Below, in pieces: positions 55,516-64,000 of a stretch of DNA of 64,000 nucleotides. This DNA is from Sphingobacterium bovisgrunnientis (lineage in GTDB: Bacteria > Bacteroidota > Bacteroidia > Sphingobacteriales > Sphingobacteriaceae). The position numbers were made by a program, and so were the translations under genes. The notes under the pieces were generated by a model, which worked only from the letters and a program-made list of their open reading frames with translations, ran no database searches and was not told where the DNA came from. The stretch's first letter is position 1, and the number at the start of each line of letters is the position of its first letter. The DNA is taken from the NCBI RefSeq assembly GCF_009829085.1, contig NZ_WUQY01000010.1:36699-100698 (forward strand), in the 5' to 3' direction.

Positions 55516-56694
55516 TTATTTATTTTCTACATTTAAATTTTCTCCTTCAATACTCACATGAAGACCTGAAATAAATTCTAACATTTTTTTAACTTCTTTC
55601 AAAGGAACGTCTCTTCTCATTTCTCCAGAATATGTATTTTTATTTTTAGATACATCTGCATCAACATGTACTTTCACTCCATACCAATCTTCTATCTGAT
55701 TTGCAATCCGATTTATTGAATAATTATTGAAATAAAACACGTTATTTTTCCATGCCAAATCAGCATTCAAATTCGCTCGAGTCACTACAAACTCATTATT
55801 TCTCCATAATCCGCTAGTATTTGGTTCTAAGATTTGTTCTATTTGCTCTTTCACTAATTTAACTTTGCCCTCTACTAGAGTTGTTTTGAAAGATTTGGCA
55901 GAAGAAATTACATTAAACTTAGTACCTAAAACTTCTACTAATCCATTCTGAGTTTCTACAAGAAACTTGCTGTTCTTATATTTTGCTACTTCCAGATAAA
56001 TTTCTCCCGTTAGTAATTTTATCTTACGATCAGCATTTGATTTAGTAGGAATTTGAAGTCTTGAATTTGCATTTACCCATATTTTGGATCCATCAAACAT
56101 AGCAAACTGAATAATCTTAGCTTTAGGAACTATTAATTCATAAAACGACTCCTCGTCATCATAATCTTTATCTTCAACAATATTTTCTTCATCAAAGGCA
56201 ATTGATCCATCCTCGTTTAATACAAAGGAATGATCAAGTGTAACCTGTTCGCCGTTTGATTTAACGAGTATAGCCCCTGTAGTTGCTGGTAATATTTCTC
56301 CAGAAACATTTCGCAAAACTTTCCCTTCAGCAAGTGAACTTAATTCAGGTTCTGACAGCGTATTATACTTAAAATAGTATAAAAACGAAACACTAAAAAG
56401 TACAATAACGACCGATGCTGCAAGTAAAAATCTCATATAATTAATTTGAAATATATTAGATTTACCTTTTTCAATATGATAGGCTATATTTTCCCAAGCT
56501 GCTTGTTTATTAAATGAATTGTATATTATCAAATCTCCTTCAAGAGTGTTAGAATTCATTAAATCATCTAAAACTTGTTGATTTTCTTTAGATTCTGATA
56601 ACCAGGAATGCAATATTTTTAACTCAGAATCACTGCATTCGTTATTTAAATATTTAGCTAATATTTTAGACAGGTTAGTTTCTTCTTGGTTCAT
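55516..56694 (-). CDS. FecR-family anti-sigma factor
   Basis: 392 residues. Cytoplasmic N-terminal ~80 residues (sigma-binding), one TM helix (FLLAASVVIVLFSVSFLYYF), FecR domain (GSKIWVNANSRLQIPT, LTGEIYLEVAKY, VLGTKFNVI), and a DUF4974-type C-terminal domain (NRIANQIEDWYGVKVHVD). It receives the signal from the SusC STN domain and holds or releases the adjacent ECF sigma factor. Confidence 0.93.
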   Translation of the reverse strand: MNQEETNLSKILAKYLNNECSDSELKILHSWLSESKENQQVLDDLMNSNTLEGDLIIYNSFNKQAAWENIAYHIEKGKSNIFQINYMRFLLAASVVIVLFSVSFLYYFKYNTLSEPELSSLAEGKVLRNVSGEILPATTGAILVKSNGEQVTLDHSFVLNEDGSIAFDEENIVEDKDYDDEESFYELIVPKAKIIQFAMFDGSKIWVNANSRLQIPTKSNADRKIKLLTGEIYLEVAKYKNSKFLVETQNGLVEVLGTKFNVISSAKSFKTTLVEGKVKLVKEQIEQILEPNTSGLWRNNEFVVTRANLNADLAWKNNVFYFNNYSINRIANQIEDWYGVKVHVDADVSKNKNTYSGEMRRDVPLKEVKKMLEFISGLHVSIEGENLNVENK

Positions 56695-56739
56695 ATATAA
56701 ATAAGAAACCTAACACAATAAAAGGGGTGACAAAAAAAA

Positions 56740-57270
56740 TTATTTTAGTAAAAAAAGAAACACCAAGAAATATTCTGGATTTAATTTCGATTGAATGTAT
56801 TTAAGACCACGAAGTTTTTGAGTCTTTATCGTATTAATACTAATGTTTAATTTTGATGCGATTTCTTTAGATGATAATCCATCAAGATAGTATAGCCTAA
56901 AAATTTGTTGACAGGCACTAGGAAGGTTAGAGATTAATTTATTCACCTCGGCAATGGCCTCCGTTTTAATCATTGCATTATCAAAATCCAAATAAACAAT
57001 ATCTTCAAAAGGCGTTAGTTCGTGATATTTTGATTCTACTTTTGCACGTCTATGCCAATTCAATATGCTATTCTTCACAGAAGTATACAGAAATGATTTG
57101 TAGACATTTTCATTTGGAGTGATTGTATCAAATTTGGTAAACAAGGTCAAAAAAGCTTCTTGTACAAAATCTTCAGCCATTATGTGATCGCCTAAAAGCG
57201 TATAAGCAAAGAAGCAAAGATTTTGGTAATGCTTATCGAATTCTTGTTTAACAGATTTGGCTGTAGACAT
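56740..57270 (-). CDS. ECF sigma factor partner of FecR
   Basis: 176 residues. Region 2 contains the conserved AEDFVQEAFLTLFTKFDTI, and region 4 has SNLPSACQQIFRLYYLDGLS and the HTH KEIASKLNISINTIKTQKLR. It lies 45 bases upstream of fecR and has its own promoter-like box, so it can be expressed apart from the lactonase gene before it. Confidence 0.92.
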   Translation of the reverse strand: MSTAKSVKQEFDKHYQNLCFFAYTLLGDHIMAEDFVQEAFLTLFTKFDTITPNENVYKSFLYTSVKNSILNWHRRAKVESKYHELTPFEDIVYLDFDNAMIKTEAIAEVNKLISNLPSACQQIFRLYYLDGLSSKEIASKLNISINTIKTQKLRGLKYIQSKLNPEYFLVFLFLLK

Positions 57271-57296
57271 CGATAGATTTATTTTTAATATTTACA

Positions 57297-57304
57297 CAAA
57301 CATA
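57297..57304 (-). promoter_or_regulatory. Candidate -7 box (TATGTTTG) of the ECF sigma gene
   Basis: Minus-strand TAnnTTTG 26 bases before the ATG at 57270, in the short gap after the lactonase gene. The -33 element is unclear. Confidence 0.45.
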
Positions 57305-57312
57305 ACGATTTA

Positions 57313-58404
57313 TTAAAATATAACACACACAGACTTAGGAATTTCTATCATTTTGTAGTTTTCTTTAGAAAAATTTTTTCCTACATCTAAAATAGCAATA
57401 TCATTTGAATTTTGGTTAGATATAAGCATTTTATTTTCATTTGGGGAAAAATTTAAGTTTCTAGGAGAATTTCCGTGTACGGAAGAATATTTTTCAAATT
57501 TTAGAAGATTATTCTCTTCGACTTTAAACTTGAAAATAAAGTTTGCTGAACCTCTATTGGTAGCATAAATGTATTTCCCATTACTACTAATTTTTATATC
57601 TGCTCCTCCATGTTCACCCTCAAACGCTTTAGGAAACATTGGAACTATTTGCTTAGAAATCCAATTAGAATTTGAAAATTGAAACACCTCAATTTCACCA
57701 GTTAATTCCAACACACTGTATATAGTATTTTCATCCTTTGAGAATGTCAAATGTCTTGGTCCACCACCAAGCTTAGTCTTAATCTCACTTATTTTCTTAA
57801 GTGAATACTTGCCATCTACATGCTCAATTCCAAAAACATATATCAAATCTGCACCAAGATCGGACACAAAAACTTGCGATCCGTTCTTCGTAAAAAATGC
57901 AGAATGCACATGTGATTGCTTTTGACGCTCTTTATTGATACTCGAACCTTTGAATTCTACCAAATCTTCCATCTGCTTGATACTTCCATTTGCATTCAGC
58001 GAGAGTAATGCTAACGAACCACTTGAATAATTTGACACAACTGCTAACGGTTTATCTGGACTTAAAGATACATGACAAGGATGCATACCAGCAGTTGAGG
58101 CTTGATTCAAGATAGTATCATTTTTCAAGTCGTAAGCTGTTAACATGCCATTTGTATCTTCATTTACTGCATATAGTATATCGCCATTTCTTGCAAGAAA
58201 GGATGGATTACTCATGGCAATAGTTTTTACAAACTTGGCATTACCAGATTTTTCTTCGAAATCATATACGTATACCCCCTTACTCTCACTTCCACTGGTA
58301 TAAGTTCCTACATACATTTTGTACGTTTGTGCATTTAACGTATTCATATCAATTAAAACAGTTAATACACACAAAAGGATTAAGAGTGGCGCAGAACTTT
58401 TCAT
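57313..58404 (-). CDS. Lactonase-family protein (YbhE/Pgl-like seven-bladed propeller), exported
   Basis: 363 residues with an N-terminal signal (LLILLCVLTVLIDMNTLNAQ). Propeller repeats: YKMYVGTYTSGSESKGVYVY, HPCHVSLSPDKPLAVVSNYS, LGGGPRHLTFSKDENTIYSV, NSPRNLNFSPNENKMLIS. Relatives hydrolyse 6-phosphogluconolactone in the cytoplasm; export makes that substrate unlikely, so a periplasmic sugar lactone or muconate-type lactone is possible. It precedes the sigma gene by 42 bases and may or may not belong to the Sus-type locus. Confidence 0.82.
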   Translation of the reverse strand: MKSSAPLLILLCVLTVLIDMNTLNAQTYKMYVGTYTSGSESKGVYVYDFEEKSGNAKFVKTIAMSNPSFLARNGDILYAVNEDTNGMLTAYDLKNDTILNQASTAGMHPCHVSLSPDKPLAVVSNYSSGSLALLSLNANGSIKQMEDLVEFKGSSINKERQKQSHVHSAFFTKNGSQVFVSDLGADLIYVFGIEHVDGKYSLKKISEIKTKLGGGPRHLTFSKDENTIYSVLELTGEIEVFQFSNSNWISKQIVPMFPKAFEGEHGGADIKISSNGKYIYATNRGSANFIFKFKVEENNLLKFEKYSSVHGNSPRNLNFSPNENKMLISNQNSNDIAILDVGKNFSKENYKMIEIPKSVCVIF

Positions 58405-58469
58405 AGACTCGTTAAATTTCGTTAAATAGATTATTAGCTTAATTCAAAACAGTATATTCGCAGGTATTG

Positions 58470-58489
58470 ATATATTAAGCTTAATATAT
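58470..58489. promoter_or_regulatory. Perfect 20-bp palindrome between lactonase and SurA-like genes
   Basis: ATATATTAAG/CTTAATATAT at 58470-58489, in the 173-base divergent gap. It is AT-rich, so chance is possible; it could be an operator. Confidence 0.35.
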
Positions 58490-58543
58490 AAGTAAGATAG
58501 TATTATTCATTTGAATAAATAATGCTTTTATAAATTATTCTAA

Positions 58544-58551
58544 TATTTTTG
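58544..58551 (+). promoter_or_regulatory. Candidate -7 box (TATTTTTG) of the SurA-like gene
   Basis: TAnnTTTG match 26 bases before ATG 58578. Confidence 0.4.
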
Positions 58552-58577
58552 TACCATAAATTTTGACAAACAATTTA

Positions 58578-59942
58578 ATGAAAAAACTTTTTGGAATACT
58601 TTTTATTCTAACGGTATATTTAAATACTTTATCGGCACAAGAAAAATTAGTAGATCGCATAATTGCCACAGTAGGTAATGCAAGTATCTTGCAATCCGAT
58701 TTAGAAATGGAATACACACAATTTTTGGCACAGGGCAACAAACCTGATGACAAAGTAAAGTGTTATATTCTGCAACAATTACTGACACAAAAACTTTTGG
58801 CTCAACAAGCTGTAATTGACTCTATTGAAGTTTCAGAAACGGAAGTGGACGATCAGTTGAATATGCGTATAAGATCTATGGTACAACGTGCAGGTGGAAA
58901 AGAACGCTTAGAAGAATTTTTAAACCGTTCTATTCTCCAGCATAAAGAAGAGATGCGTCCTGCTGTTGCTGAACAGTTAAAAGGAAACAAAATGCAAGGT
59001 CAGATCGTCTCAAAAATAGATGTAACACCAGAAGAGGTTAAGAGATATTTCAATGGTTTAAATACTGACAGTCTTCCTTATTTCAATACGGAGATTGAGT
59101 ACGCACAATTGGTAATTGATCCTGTTTTGACCAAAGAAGAAAAAGATCAATTTAGAAAGAAAGCTGAAGGTTACCGTCAACAAGTATTGAATGGATCTGA
59201 CTTCGGAACGATTGCAAGACTATATTCTGAAGACGGCTCAGCACCATATGGTGGAGAATTAGGCTTTAATACCCGTGAAAATTGGGTGAAAGAATTTTCT
59301 GCAAATGCATTTAGATTGAAAAAGGGTGAAATTTCTCCAGTGTTTGAAACACAATTTGGTTTTCACTTTTTACAAGTGTTAGAGCGTAGAGGTGAAGAGG
59401 TAAACGTGAGACACATATTGATCAAAAAACAAGCTACCATAGAATCCCTAAATCGTGCTAAAGTAAAAATAGATAGTATAGCTAATTTAATTGCTACTAA
59501 AAAATTGAGTTTTAATCAGGCTGCTTCCATCTATTCTGATGATCAAAATACAAAATATGCAGGAGGTATAGTATCTAATATGGAGGACCGTTCCACATTA
59601 ATCCCTGTAGATCAATTGGACGATGTCGAAGTATTTAATGCCATTGACCCATTGAAAGAAGGTGAAATATCGAAACCAATTGTTTATACAGATAAAAGAT
59701 TAGGCGAAAAATCATACCGTATTTATTACTTACGTTCGAGAATCCCTCCACATAAAGCGAATATGGAACAAGATTTTGCCAAAATCAAAGAAGCTGCAAG
59801 ACAAGATAAAGTAAACCGAACGCTGAGCGAGTGGTTTGAAACACGAAGAGAAACAACTTATATAGACGTGAATCCAGAATTCATGTCATGTGAAGAGTTA
59901 AAAATTTGGACAAAACCGACTAAAGAATTAGCGAGTAAATAA
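58578..59942 (+). CDS. Periplasmic peptidyl-prolyl isomerase/chaperone, SurA-like
   Basis: 454 residues from ATG 58578 (a TTG 15 bases before is rejected). Signal (KLFGILFILTVYLNTLSA), a SurA_N-type helical domain opening with VDRIIATVGNASILQSDLEM, and two parvulin domains (LYSEDGSAPYGGELGFNTRE, then EEVNVRHILIKKQ with YSDDQNTKYAGGIVSN). It folds or escorts outer-membrane proteins in the periplasm. A strong terminator follows. Confidence 0.92.
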   Translation: MKKLFGILFILTVYLNTLSAQEKLVDRIIATVGNASILQSDLEMEYTQFLAQGNKPDDKVKCYILQQLLTQKLLAQQAVIDSIEVSETEVDDQLNMRIRSMVQRAGGKERLEEFLNRSILQHKEEMRPAVAEQLKGNKMQGQIVSKIDVTPEEVKRYFNGLNTDSLPYFNTEIEYAQLVIDPVLTKEEKDQFRKKAEGYRQQVLNGSDFGTIARLYSEDGSAPYGGELGFNTRENWVKEFSANAFRLKKGEISPVFETQFGFHFLQVLERRGEEVNVRHILIKKQATIESLNRAKVKIDSIANLIATKKLSFNQAASIYSDDQNTKYAGGIVSNMEDRSTLIPVDQLDDVEVFNAIDPLKEGEISKPIVYTDKRLGEKSYRIYYLRSRIPPHKANMEQDFAKIKEAARQDKVNRTLSEWFETRRETTYIDVNPEFMSCEELKIWTKPTKELASK

Positions 59943-59945
59943 CAA

Positions 59946-59989
59946 AAAAAGATGAGGCTTGAATATATTTTCAAGCCTCATCTTTTTTA
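59946..59989. terminator. 19-bp hairpin terminator after the SurA-like gene
   Basis: Left arm 59946-59964, loop 59965-59970, right arm 59971-59989 ending in T6; the A6 on the left makes it work in both directions for the convergent gene at 60004. Confidence 0.9.
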
Positions 59990-60003
59990 TATATCAAAAA
60001 ATA

Positions 60004-60873
60004 TCAACGTTCAAACATCATTTCAAGAATCACTCGCCATTGGAAATCATCTTTCAATTGCCAAACACGAATGTAGTTAAATTTGACTGCTTTATCCTTC
60101 GTGTGTATTGTCGCAGTTCCTTGTGAATACGCATACTCACCGCTATACGCACGACCAACTTTTAAAGGCTCAGTTACGATGTCTATACGCTGCTTTTTGA
60201 TGAAGTTAACGACATTAGTCTTACCTTCAATTTCGTTTTGCCACGGATAATAAAAGCGAACCTCATCCGCCATAAATTCTTTATATGCAGCCTCAGTATC
60301 ACGTTTTGATATAGTTGAAAACAATTGATCTGTTGATGATATAATATCTTCTCGTTGTTTTAATCGAACTTGTGAACGATGCTTCAAATACCAAGAATCA
60401 TCAGGCTCTTGATAGGTTAAATCTTTAGCTTTCTGTTTTCCGTAATTCTCTACTTCTGCGCGAAGATCAACTTTCCACACGCCTTTCTTATCACGTTTCC
60501 AAATCGTTAAATACTGACCATAACGTTTAATAGCGCCAACTTTTTGGAATTCTAAATTTCCAGAAGTCACACCAAATTCCAAACTTTTGGAAACCAAAGC
60601 AAAATTTGGCTCCCAACTCAATACATCAGGTATATTGGGTCTATTATTTAAATAATTAAAAGCATTGACCTCCGAAGGCACATAAAAAGATGAAGTCTTA
60701 TCAATAATAGATGAAAACGCAGCATGAGGCCCTTCGGCTTTTGCTATAATAGCAGCATTGCGATCCGCTGTGATTAATCCACCTACTTTTTCAGGCAGCT
60801 GAGCAAATAATACTTGGCCAGGAATCAAAGCACATGCAAAAGATACGGTTTTAAGAATTGTAGAATACTTCAT
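60004..60873 (-). CDS. Exported protein with two NTF2-like domains
   Basis: 289 residues from ATG 60873. Signal (LKTVSFACALIPGQVLFA). Two similar halves: residues 30-155 (LITADRNAAIIAKAEGPHAA, LTIWKRDKKGVWKVDL) and 170-289 (LFSTISKRDTEAAYKEFMAD, YIRVWQLKDDFQWRVILEM). This is a tandem SnoaL/NTF2-like arrangement, as in DUF4440-type proteins. No catalytic residues can be assigned. It follows cysS by 24 bases and may be co-transcribed. Confidence 0.72.
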   Translation of the reverse strand: MKYSTILKTVSFACALIPGQVLFAQLPEKVGGLITADRNAAIIAKAEGPHAAFSSIIDKTSSFYVPSEVNAFNYLNNRPNIPDVLSWEPNFALVSKSLEFGVTSGNLEFQKVGAIKRYGQYLTIWKRDKKGVWKVDLRAEVENYGKQKAKDLTYQEPDDSWYLKHRSQVRLKQREDIISSTDQLFSTISKRDTEAAYKEFMADEVRFYYPWQNEIEGKTNVVNFIKKQRIDIVTEPLKVGRAYSGEYAYSQGTATIHTKDKAVKFNYIRVWQLKDDFQWRVILEMMFER

Positions 60874-60897
60874 CAAAAATCATTTGCAATCTCCTAA

Positions 60898-62370
60898 TCA
60901 AATCTTATTCCAAAGTGTGCCGTCTTTGCTATCTTTTAATTGAATACCAATAGCATTTAGTTCATTACGAATTTTATCCGAGGTAGCGTAATCTTTATTT
61001 GTCTTGGCTTCATTGCGTAATGAGATAACTAATTCCATCAACTTGTCGACACTTTCATTATCAGCACCCAATTGATCGTCCTTTAATCCCATAATATCGA
61101 AAACGAAATCATTTAATAATGATTTGATTTTCATTAAAGTCGCTTCATCTACTTGCTGCTTTCCATCGTAGATCGAATTAATCAAACGTACCAATTCAAA
61201 TAATTCTGCAATTAATACAGGTGAATTAAAATCATCATCCATTGCTGCATAACAGCGCGCTGTCAAAGCATCCAAATCCACATCAATATTGGACTTAGAT
61301 GAAGGAACAATCTTCTCTAATAACGCAATAGCATTCATCAGACGTTTGTATCCCTTCTCCGCTGCATCTAAAGCATCATTAGAAAAATCCAATGTACTTC
61401 TGTAATGCGCCTGCAACATAAAGAAACGCACCGCCATCGGCGAATAACCCTTATTCAATAATGGATGATTCCCCGTGAACAATTCACCTGGCAAGAAACC
61501 ATTGCCTGCAGACTTGGACATACGCGCACCATTTACAGTTAGCATATTCGTATGCATCCAGTATTTTGAAGGCGTGGTATGATTACAAGCTTGCGATTGT
61601 GCTATTTCATTCGTGTGGTGCGTAGCAGCCAAATCCATTCCACCACCGTGGATATCAAATTGGTCACCCAAATATTTGCGACTCATCGCCGAACATTCGA
61701 TATGCCAGCCTGGAAATCCTACACTCCAAGGAGCTGGCCAACGCATAATATGCTCTGGCTTTGCTTTAATCCACAGTGCAAAGTCTAATCGACCTCTCTT
61801 CTCATCCTGACCACCTAATTCTCTTGTATTATTTAATAAATCTTCAAGATTGCGATTGGTCAAAATTGTATAATTGTGTTCTTTGGTGTATTTGTCAACA
61901 TCAAAATAAACCGTACCGTTTACCTCATAAGCATAACCATTTGCAATGATTTGCTTCACCATTTCGATTTGCTCGGAAATATGGCCCGTGGCAGTAGGTT
62001 CAATGCTTGGCGGCAAAGTGTTGAACAAGCGTAACATATCATGGAAACCAATCGTATATTTCTGCACGATTTCCATTGGCTCCAACTGTTCTAATTTCGC
62101 CTTTTTAGCGAATTTGTCATCGCCTTCATCATTATCACCTTCCAAGTGACCTGCGTCCGTAATATTACGAACGTAGCGCACTTTATACCCCAAATGAAGT
62201 AAGTATCGGAATATTAAATCAAATGAAACGAAAGTTCTACAATTTCCTAAATGTACATCACTATAAACAGTAGGACCACATACATACATCCCTACAAGAT
62301 TTGGATGTATCGGCTCAAACTTTTCTTTTTTACGTGTTAATGTATTATAAAGTACCAGATTGTGTTGCAT
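60898..62370 (-). CDS. cysS: Cysteinyl-tRNA synthetase
   Basis: 490 residues, class I. HIGH-type motif HLGN at 40-43 in [19 protein letters not shown], the zinc site with Cys31 and later [18 protein letters not shown] with ECSAM, and the KMSKS motif as RMSKSAGN near 280, followed by the DALR/anticodon helical domain. It charges tRNA-Cys. It lies 30 bases from der on the same strand. Confidence 0.95.
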   Translation of the reverse strand: MQHNLVLYNTLTRKKEKFEPIHPNLVGMYVCGPTVYSDVHLGNCRTFVSFDLIFRYLLHLGYKVRYVRNITDAGHLEGDNDEGDDKFAKKAKLEQLEPMEIVQKYTIGFHDMLRLFNTLPPSIEPTATGHISEQIEMVKQIIANGYAYEVNGTVYFDVDKYTKEHNYTILTNRNLEDLLNNTRELGGQDEKRGRLDFALWIKAKPEHIMRWPAPWSVGFPGWHIECSAMSRKYLGDQFDIHGGGMDLAATHHTNEIAQSQACNHTTPSKYWMHTNMLTVNGARMSKSAGNGFLPGELFTGNHPLLNKGYSPMAVRFFMLQAHYRSTLDFSNDALDAAEKGYKRLMNAIALLEKIVPSSKSNIDVDLDALTARCYAAMDDDFNSPVLIAELFELVRLINSIYDGKQQVDEATLMKIKSLLNDFVFDIMGLKDDQLGADNESVDKLMELVISLRNEAKTNKDYATSDKIRNELNAIGIQLKDSKDGTLWNKI

Positions 62371-62400
62371 ATAGAACTCTAGCTTGCTTGATTTATTAAA

Positions 62401-63708
62401 TTATTTTTGTCTGAAATATACTTGAATAGGAACACCCGTGAAATCAAAATTCTCACGTAATTTGTTCTCTACATAACGTTTGTACGGATCTTTGATATAC
62501 TGTGGCAAATTACAGAAGAAAGCAAACATTGGTGCTTTTCCTGGCAATTGCGTGGCATATTTCACTTTAATGTATTTTCCTTTGATTGCTGGCGGCGGGT
62601 AATTTTCAATTACACCTAGCATAACCTCATTTAATTTCGAAGTAGGAATTTTTTTCGTTTTGTTTTTATGTACTTCCATCGCAACTTCCACTACTTTGAA
62701 AATACGTTGTTTCTCTGTCACTGACGTGAAAATAATGGGCACATCCGTGAAAGGCGCAATTTTTTCTCTGATACGCGCTTCGAATTCTTTCATTGTTTTG
62801 TGGTCTTTCTCAATGGTATCCCATTTGTTGATCACAATTACAATTCCTTTTTTATTTTTCTCCGCCAAATGGAAGATATTGATATCTTGTGCTTCGATAC
62901 CGTCATTCGCATCCAACATCAACACTACCACATCCGAATCCTCTAATGCACGAATTGTACGCATCACCGAGTAAAACTCTATATCTTCGTTTACTTTACT
63001 TTTACGACGAAGACCTGCAGTATCCACCAGCAAGAATTCGTGACCAAACTGATTGTAATGTATTTTGATGGTATCACGTGTCGTACCTGCGATATCCGTT
63101 ACAATATTACGATCTGTACCTAATAAAGCATTCGTTAATGAAGATTTACCTACATTCGGACGACCCACAATTGTTACTTTTGGCAAATAATCTTCTCCTT
63201 CCTCTTCTTCTGGCTCCGGGAAATGTGATACTACCGCATCCAATAATTCTCCTGTACCCGAACCTGTCGCTGAAGATACATTGTATACTTCTCCTAATCC
63301 AAACGCATAAAACTCGGAAGAATCATGGTGCAATTTAGCATGATCTACTTTGTTGGCAACTACATATACCGGCTTTGGCGTACGACGCAGTAAATCTGCA
63401 ATCTCGTCATCCAAATCTGTAATACCAGTTTTCACGTCCACCATAAAGATGATTACAGACGCTTCTTCAATAGCGATATGTACTTGATCACGGATTGCTT
63501 CTTCGAAGATGTCGTCCGAACCATGTACAAAACCACCCGTATCTATTACGGTAAATTTCTTACCAATCCACTCGGCTACCTCGTAATGACGATCTCGTGT
63601 CACACCACTAAAATCATCAACGATTGCCTTTCTACTTTCCGTAAGGCGGTTAAATAAAGTCGATTTTCCCACATTCGGGCGACCTACAATTGCAACAATG
63701 TTTGCCAT
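62401..63708 (-). CDS. der: Ribosome-associated GTPase Der (EngA)
   Basis: 435 residues with two GTPase domains: first G1 GRPNVGKST at 9-17, G3 VIDTGGF, G4 ANKVDHAK; second G1 GRPNVGKSS near 182, G3 [11 protein letters not shown]4 [10 protein letters not shown]; and a C-terminal KH-like domain ([20 protein letters not shown]). It is needed for 50S subunit assembly. Its promoter-like box lies 70 bases upstream, just inside the junction with the group II intron. Confidence 0.96.
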   Translation of the reverse strand: MANIVAIVGRPNVGKSTLFNRLTESRKAIVDDFSGVTRDRHYEVAEWIGKKFTVIDTGGFVHGSDDIFEEAIRDQVHIAIEEASVIIFMVDVKTGITDLDDEIADLLRRTPKPVYVVANKVDHAKLHHDSSEFYAFGLGEVYNVSSATGSGTGELLDAVVSHFPEPEEEEGEDYLPKVTIVGRPNVGKSSLTNALLGTDRNIVTDIAGTTRDTIKIHYNQFGHEFLLVDTAGLRRKSKVNEDIEFYSVMRTIRALEDSDVVVLMLDANDGIEAQDINIFHLAEKNKKGIVIVINKWDTIEKDHKTMKEFEARIREKIAPFTDVPIIFTSVTEKQRIFKVVEVAMEVHKNKTKKIPTSKLNEVMLGVIENYPPPAIKGKYIKVKYATQLPGKAPMFAFFCNLPQYIKDPYKRYVENKLRENFDFTGVPIQVYFRQK

Positions 63709-63777
63709 ATTTTTCTAAATAAATTAATCTCGCGCGTTACCATCCCGGCAACTCATTTCAAAATGAAATATAAGGCA

Positions 63778-63785
63778 CAAAGTTA
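63778..63785 (-). promoter_or_regulatory. Candidate -7 box (TAACTTTG) of der
   Basis: Minus-strand TAnnTTTG about 70 bases before the der ATG; it sits 36 bases downstream of the inferred intron 3' end, so the intron lies just upstream of the promoter. Confidence 0.5.
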
Positions 63786-63821
63786 CATAAAATAGATTGT
63801 ATTATTTTCAGGGAATTGACA

Positions 63822-64000
63822 ATCGGATAGGAGGAACGGGATTAATTCCCGTTCCGACCTTCCACAGCACCGTACGTACCGTTCGGTATACGGCGCTTCC
63901 CTAAGTTGTAACACAAACTCGCTTGTATTCTGCTAGTAAAGACGGGTATCCCAGGTGTTTAAGATAATCGTTGGAAAGAGTGGTTGACAGTATCCAACTT
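63822..64000 (-). mobile_element. Group II intron, 3' end (domains V-VI), cut by window edge
   Basis: Minus strand. Domain V is the 32-base hairpin at 63866-63897 (GCGCCGTATACC, GAAC loop, GGTA-CG-TACGGTGC with the 2-base bulge). Domain VI follows at about 63824-63862 with the stem GGAACGGGA/TCCCGTTCC. The 3' end reads CCTCCTATCCGAT, giving a boundary at about 63822, like bacterial group II introns. The 3' exon leads into der. The ribozyme's domains I-IV lie right of the window. Confidence 0.87.
63901..63999 (-). CDS. ltrA: Group II intron reverse transcriptase/maturase, C-terminal end
   Basis: 32 codons and a TAG on the minus strand, frame open to the window edge. The end reads LSNDYLKHLGYPSLLAEYKR and so on, like the terminal part of group II intron-encoded proteins. 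The stop is 4 bases before domain V (63897), which is the usual place for the protein gene's end relative to the ribozyme core. Only the tail is visible, so domain content and intactness are unknown. Confidence 0.7.
   Translation of the reverse strand, partial: SWILSTTLSNDYLKHLGYPSLLAEYKRVCVTT

Overview
The window is AT-rich bacterial chromosome from a member of the Bacteroidota, most like a Sphingobacterium/Pedobacter-type organism (family Sphingobacteriaceae). The evidence is an ECF sigma/FecR/SusC/SusD locus, several promoters of the Bacteroidota type (TAnnTTTG at about -7), PKD and OmpA surface proteins, a zinc-ligand-less Tgt, and household gene pairs common in this phylum (tgt-lptG, miaA next to a pRiA4b ORF-3-like gene). 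The assignment rests on sequence reading only. Most of the window is ordinary core genome; no tRNA, rRNA, CRISPR array, prophage or plasmid origin was seen.

Layout. 1-1186: 3' part of a GH3-family gene. 1183-8970: an accessory block with an ECF sigma factor, a one-TM TPR anti-sigma-like protein, a divergent PKD/beta-barrel protein and a TPR-CHAT protease-like protein that appears to be exported, followed by a convergent OmpA-family protein. 9127-20140: metabolism and RNA maintenance (ilvE, an NTF2-like protein, an MscS channel, miaA, cca, pdxA, rsmA, a flavin monooxygenase, a 2-hydroxyacid dehydrogenase, a UbiA-like membrane protein). 20341-23204: acs and a lipoprotein esterase. 23303-29074: a complete seven-gene Mrp Na+/H+ antiporter operon (mrpABCDEFG). 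29106-32260: EamA transporter, lptG, tgt. 32388-43246: glycosyltransferase, rsmG, small hypotheticals, dprA, MFS transporter, the SRP RNA gene, accD, an ABC-like ATPase, a small HExxH protein, MerR regulator, phosphoesterase, tRNA methyltransferase, a beta-barrel protein. 43243-47198: mutS, DUF2200, mtgA.

47260-58404 is a nutrient-uptake locus on the minus strand: lactonase, ECF sigma, FecR anti-sigma, a 1236-residue SusC with an STN signalling domain, SusD, a zinc metallopeptidase lipoprotein and a DUF4302 lipoprotein. The likely logic is that substrate binding to SusC/SusD is signalled through STN to FecR, which frees the sigma factor to raise expression. The leader between fecR and susC is present in two diverged copies, and the DUF4302 gene carries a G8 tract. 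58578-63708 holds a SurA-like chaperone, a double NTF2-like protein, cysS and der. The right edge (63822-64000) is the 3' end of a group II intron on the minus strand: domain VI, domain V and the last 32 codons of its reverse transcriptase/maturase.

The best candidate for an undescribed system is 1183-7094: an ECF sigma/anti-sigma pair divergently linked to a surface PKD-barrel protein and a TPR-CHAT protein that is predicted to act outside the cytoplasm.
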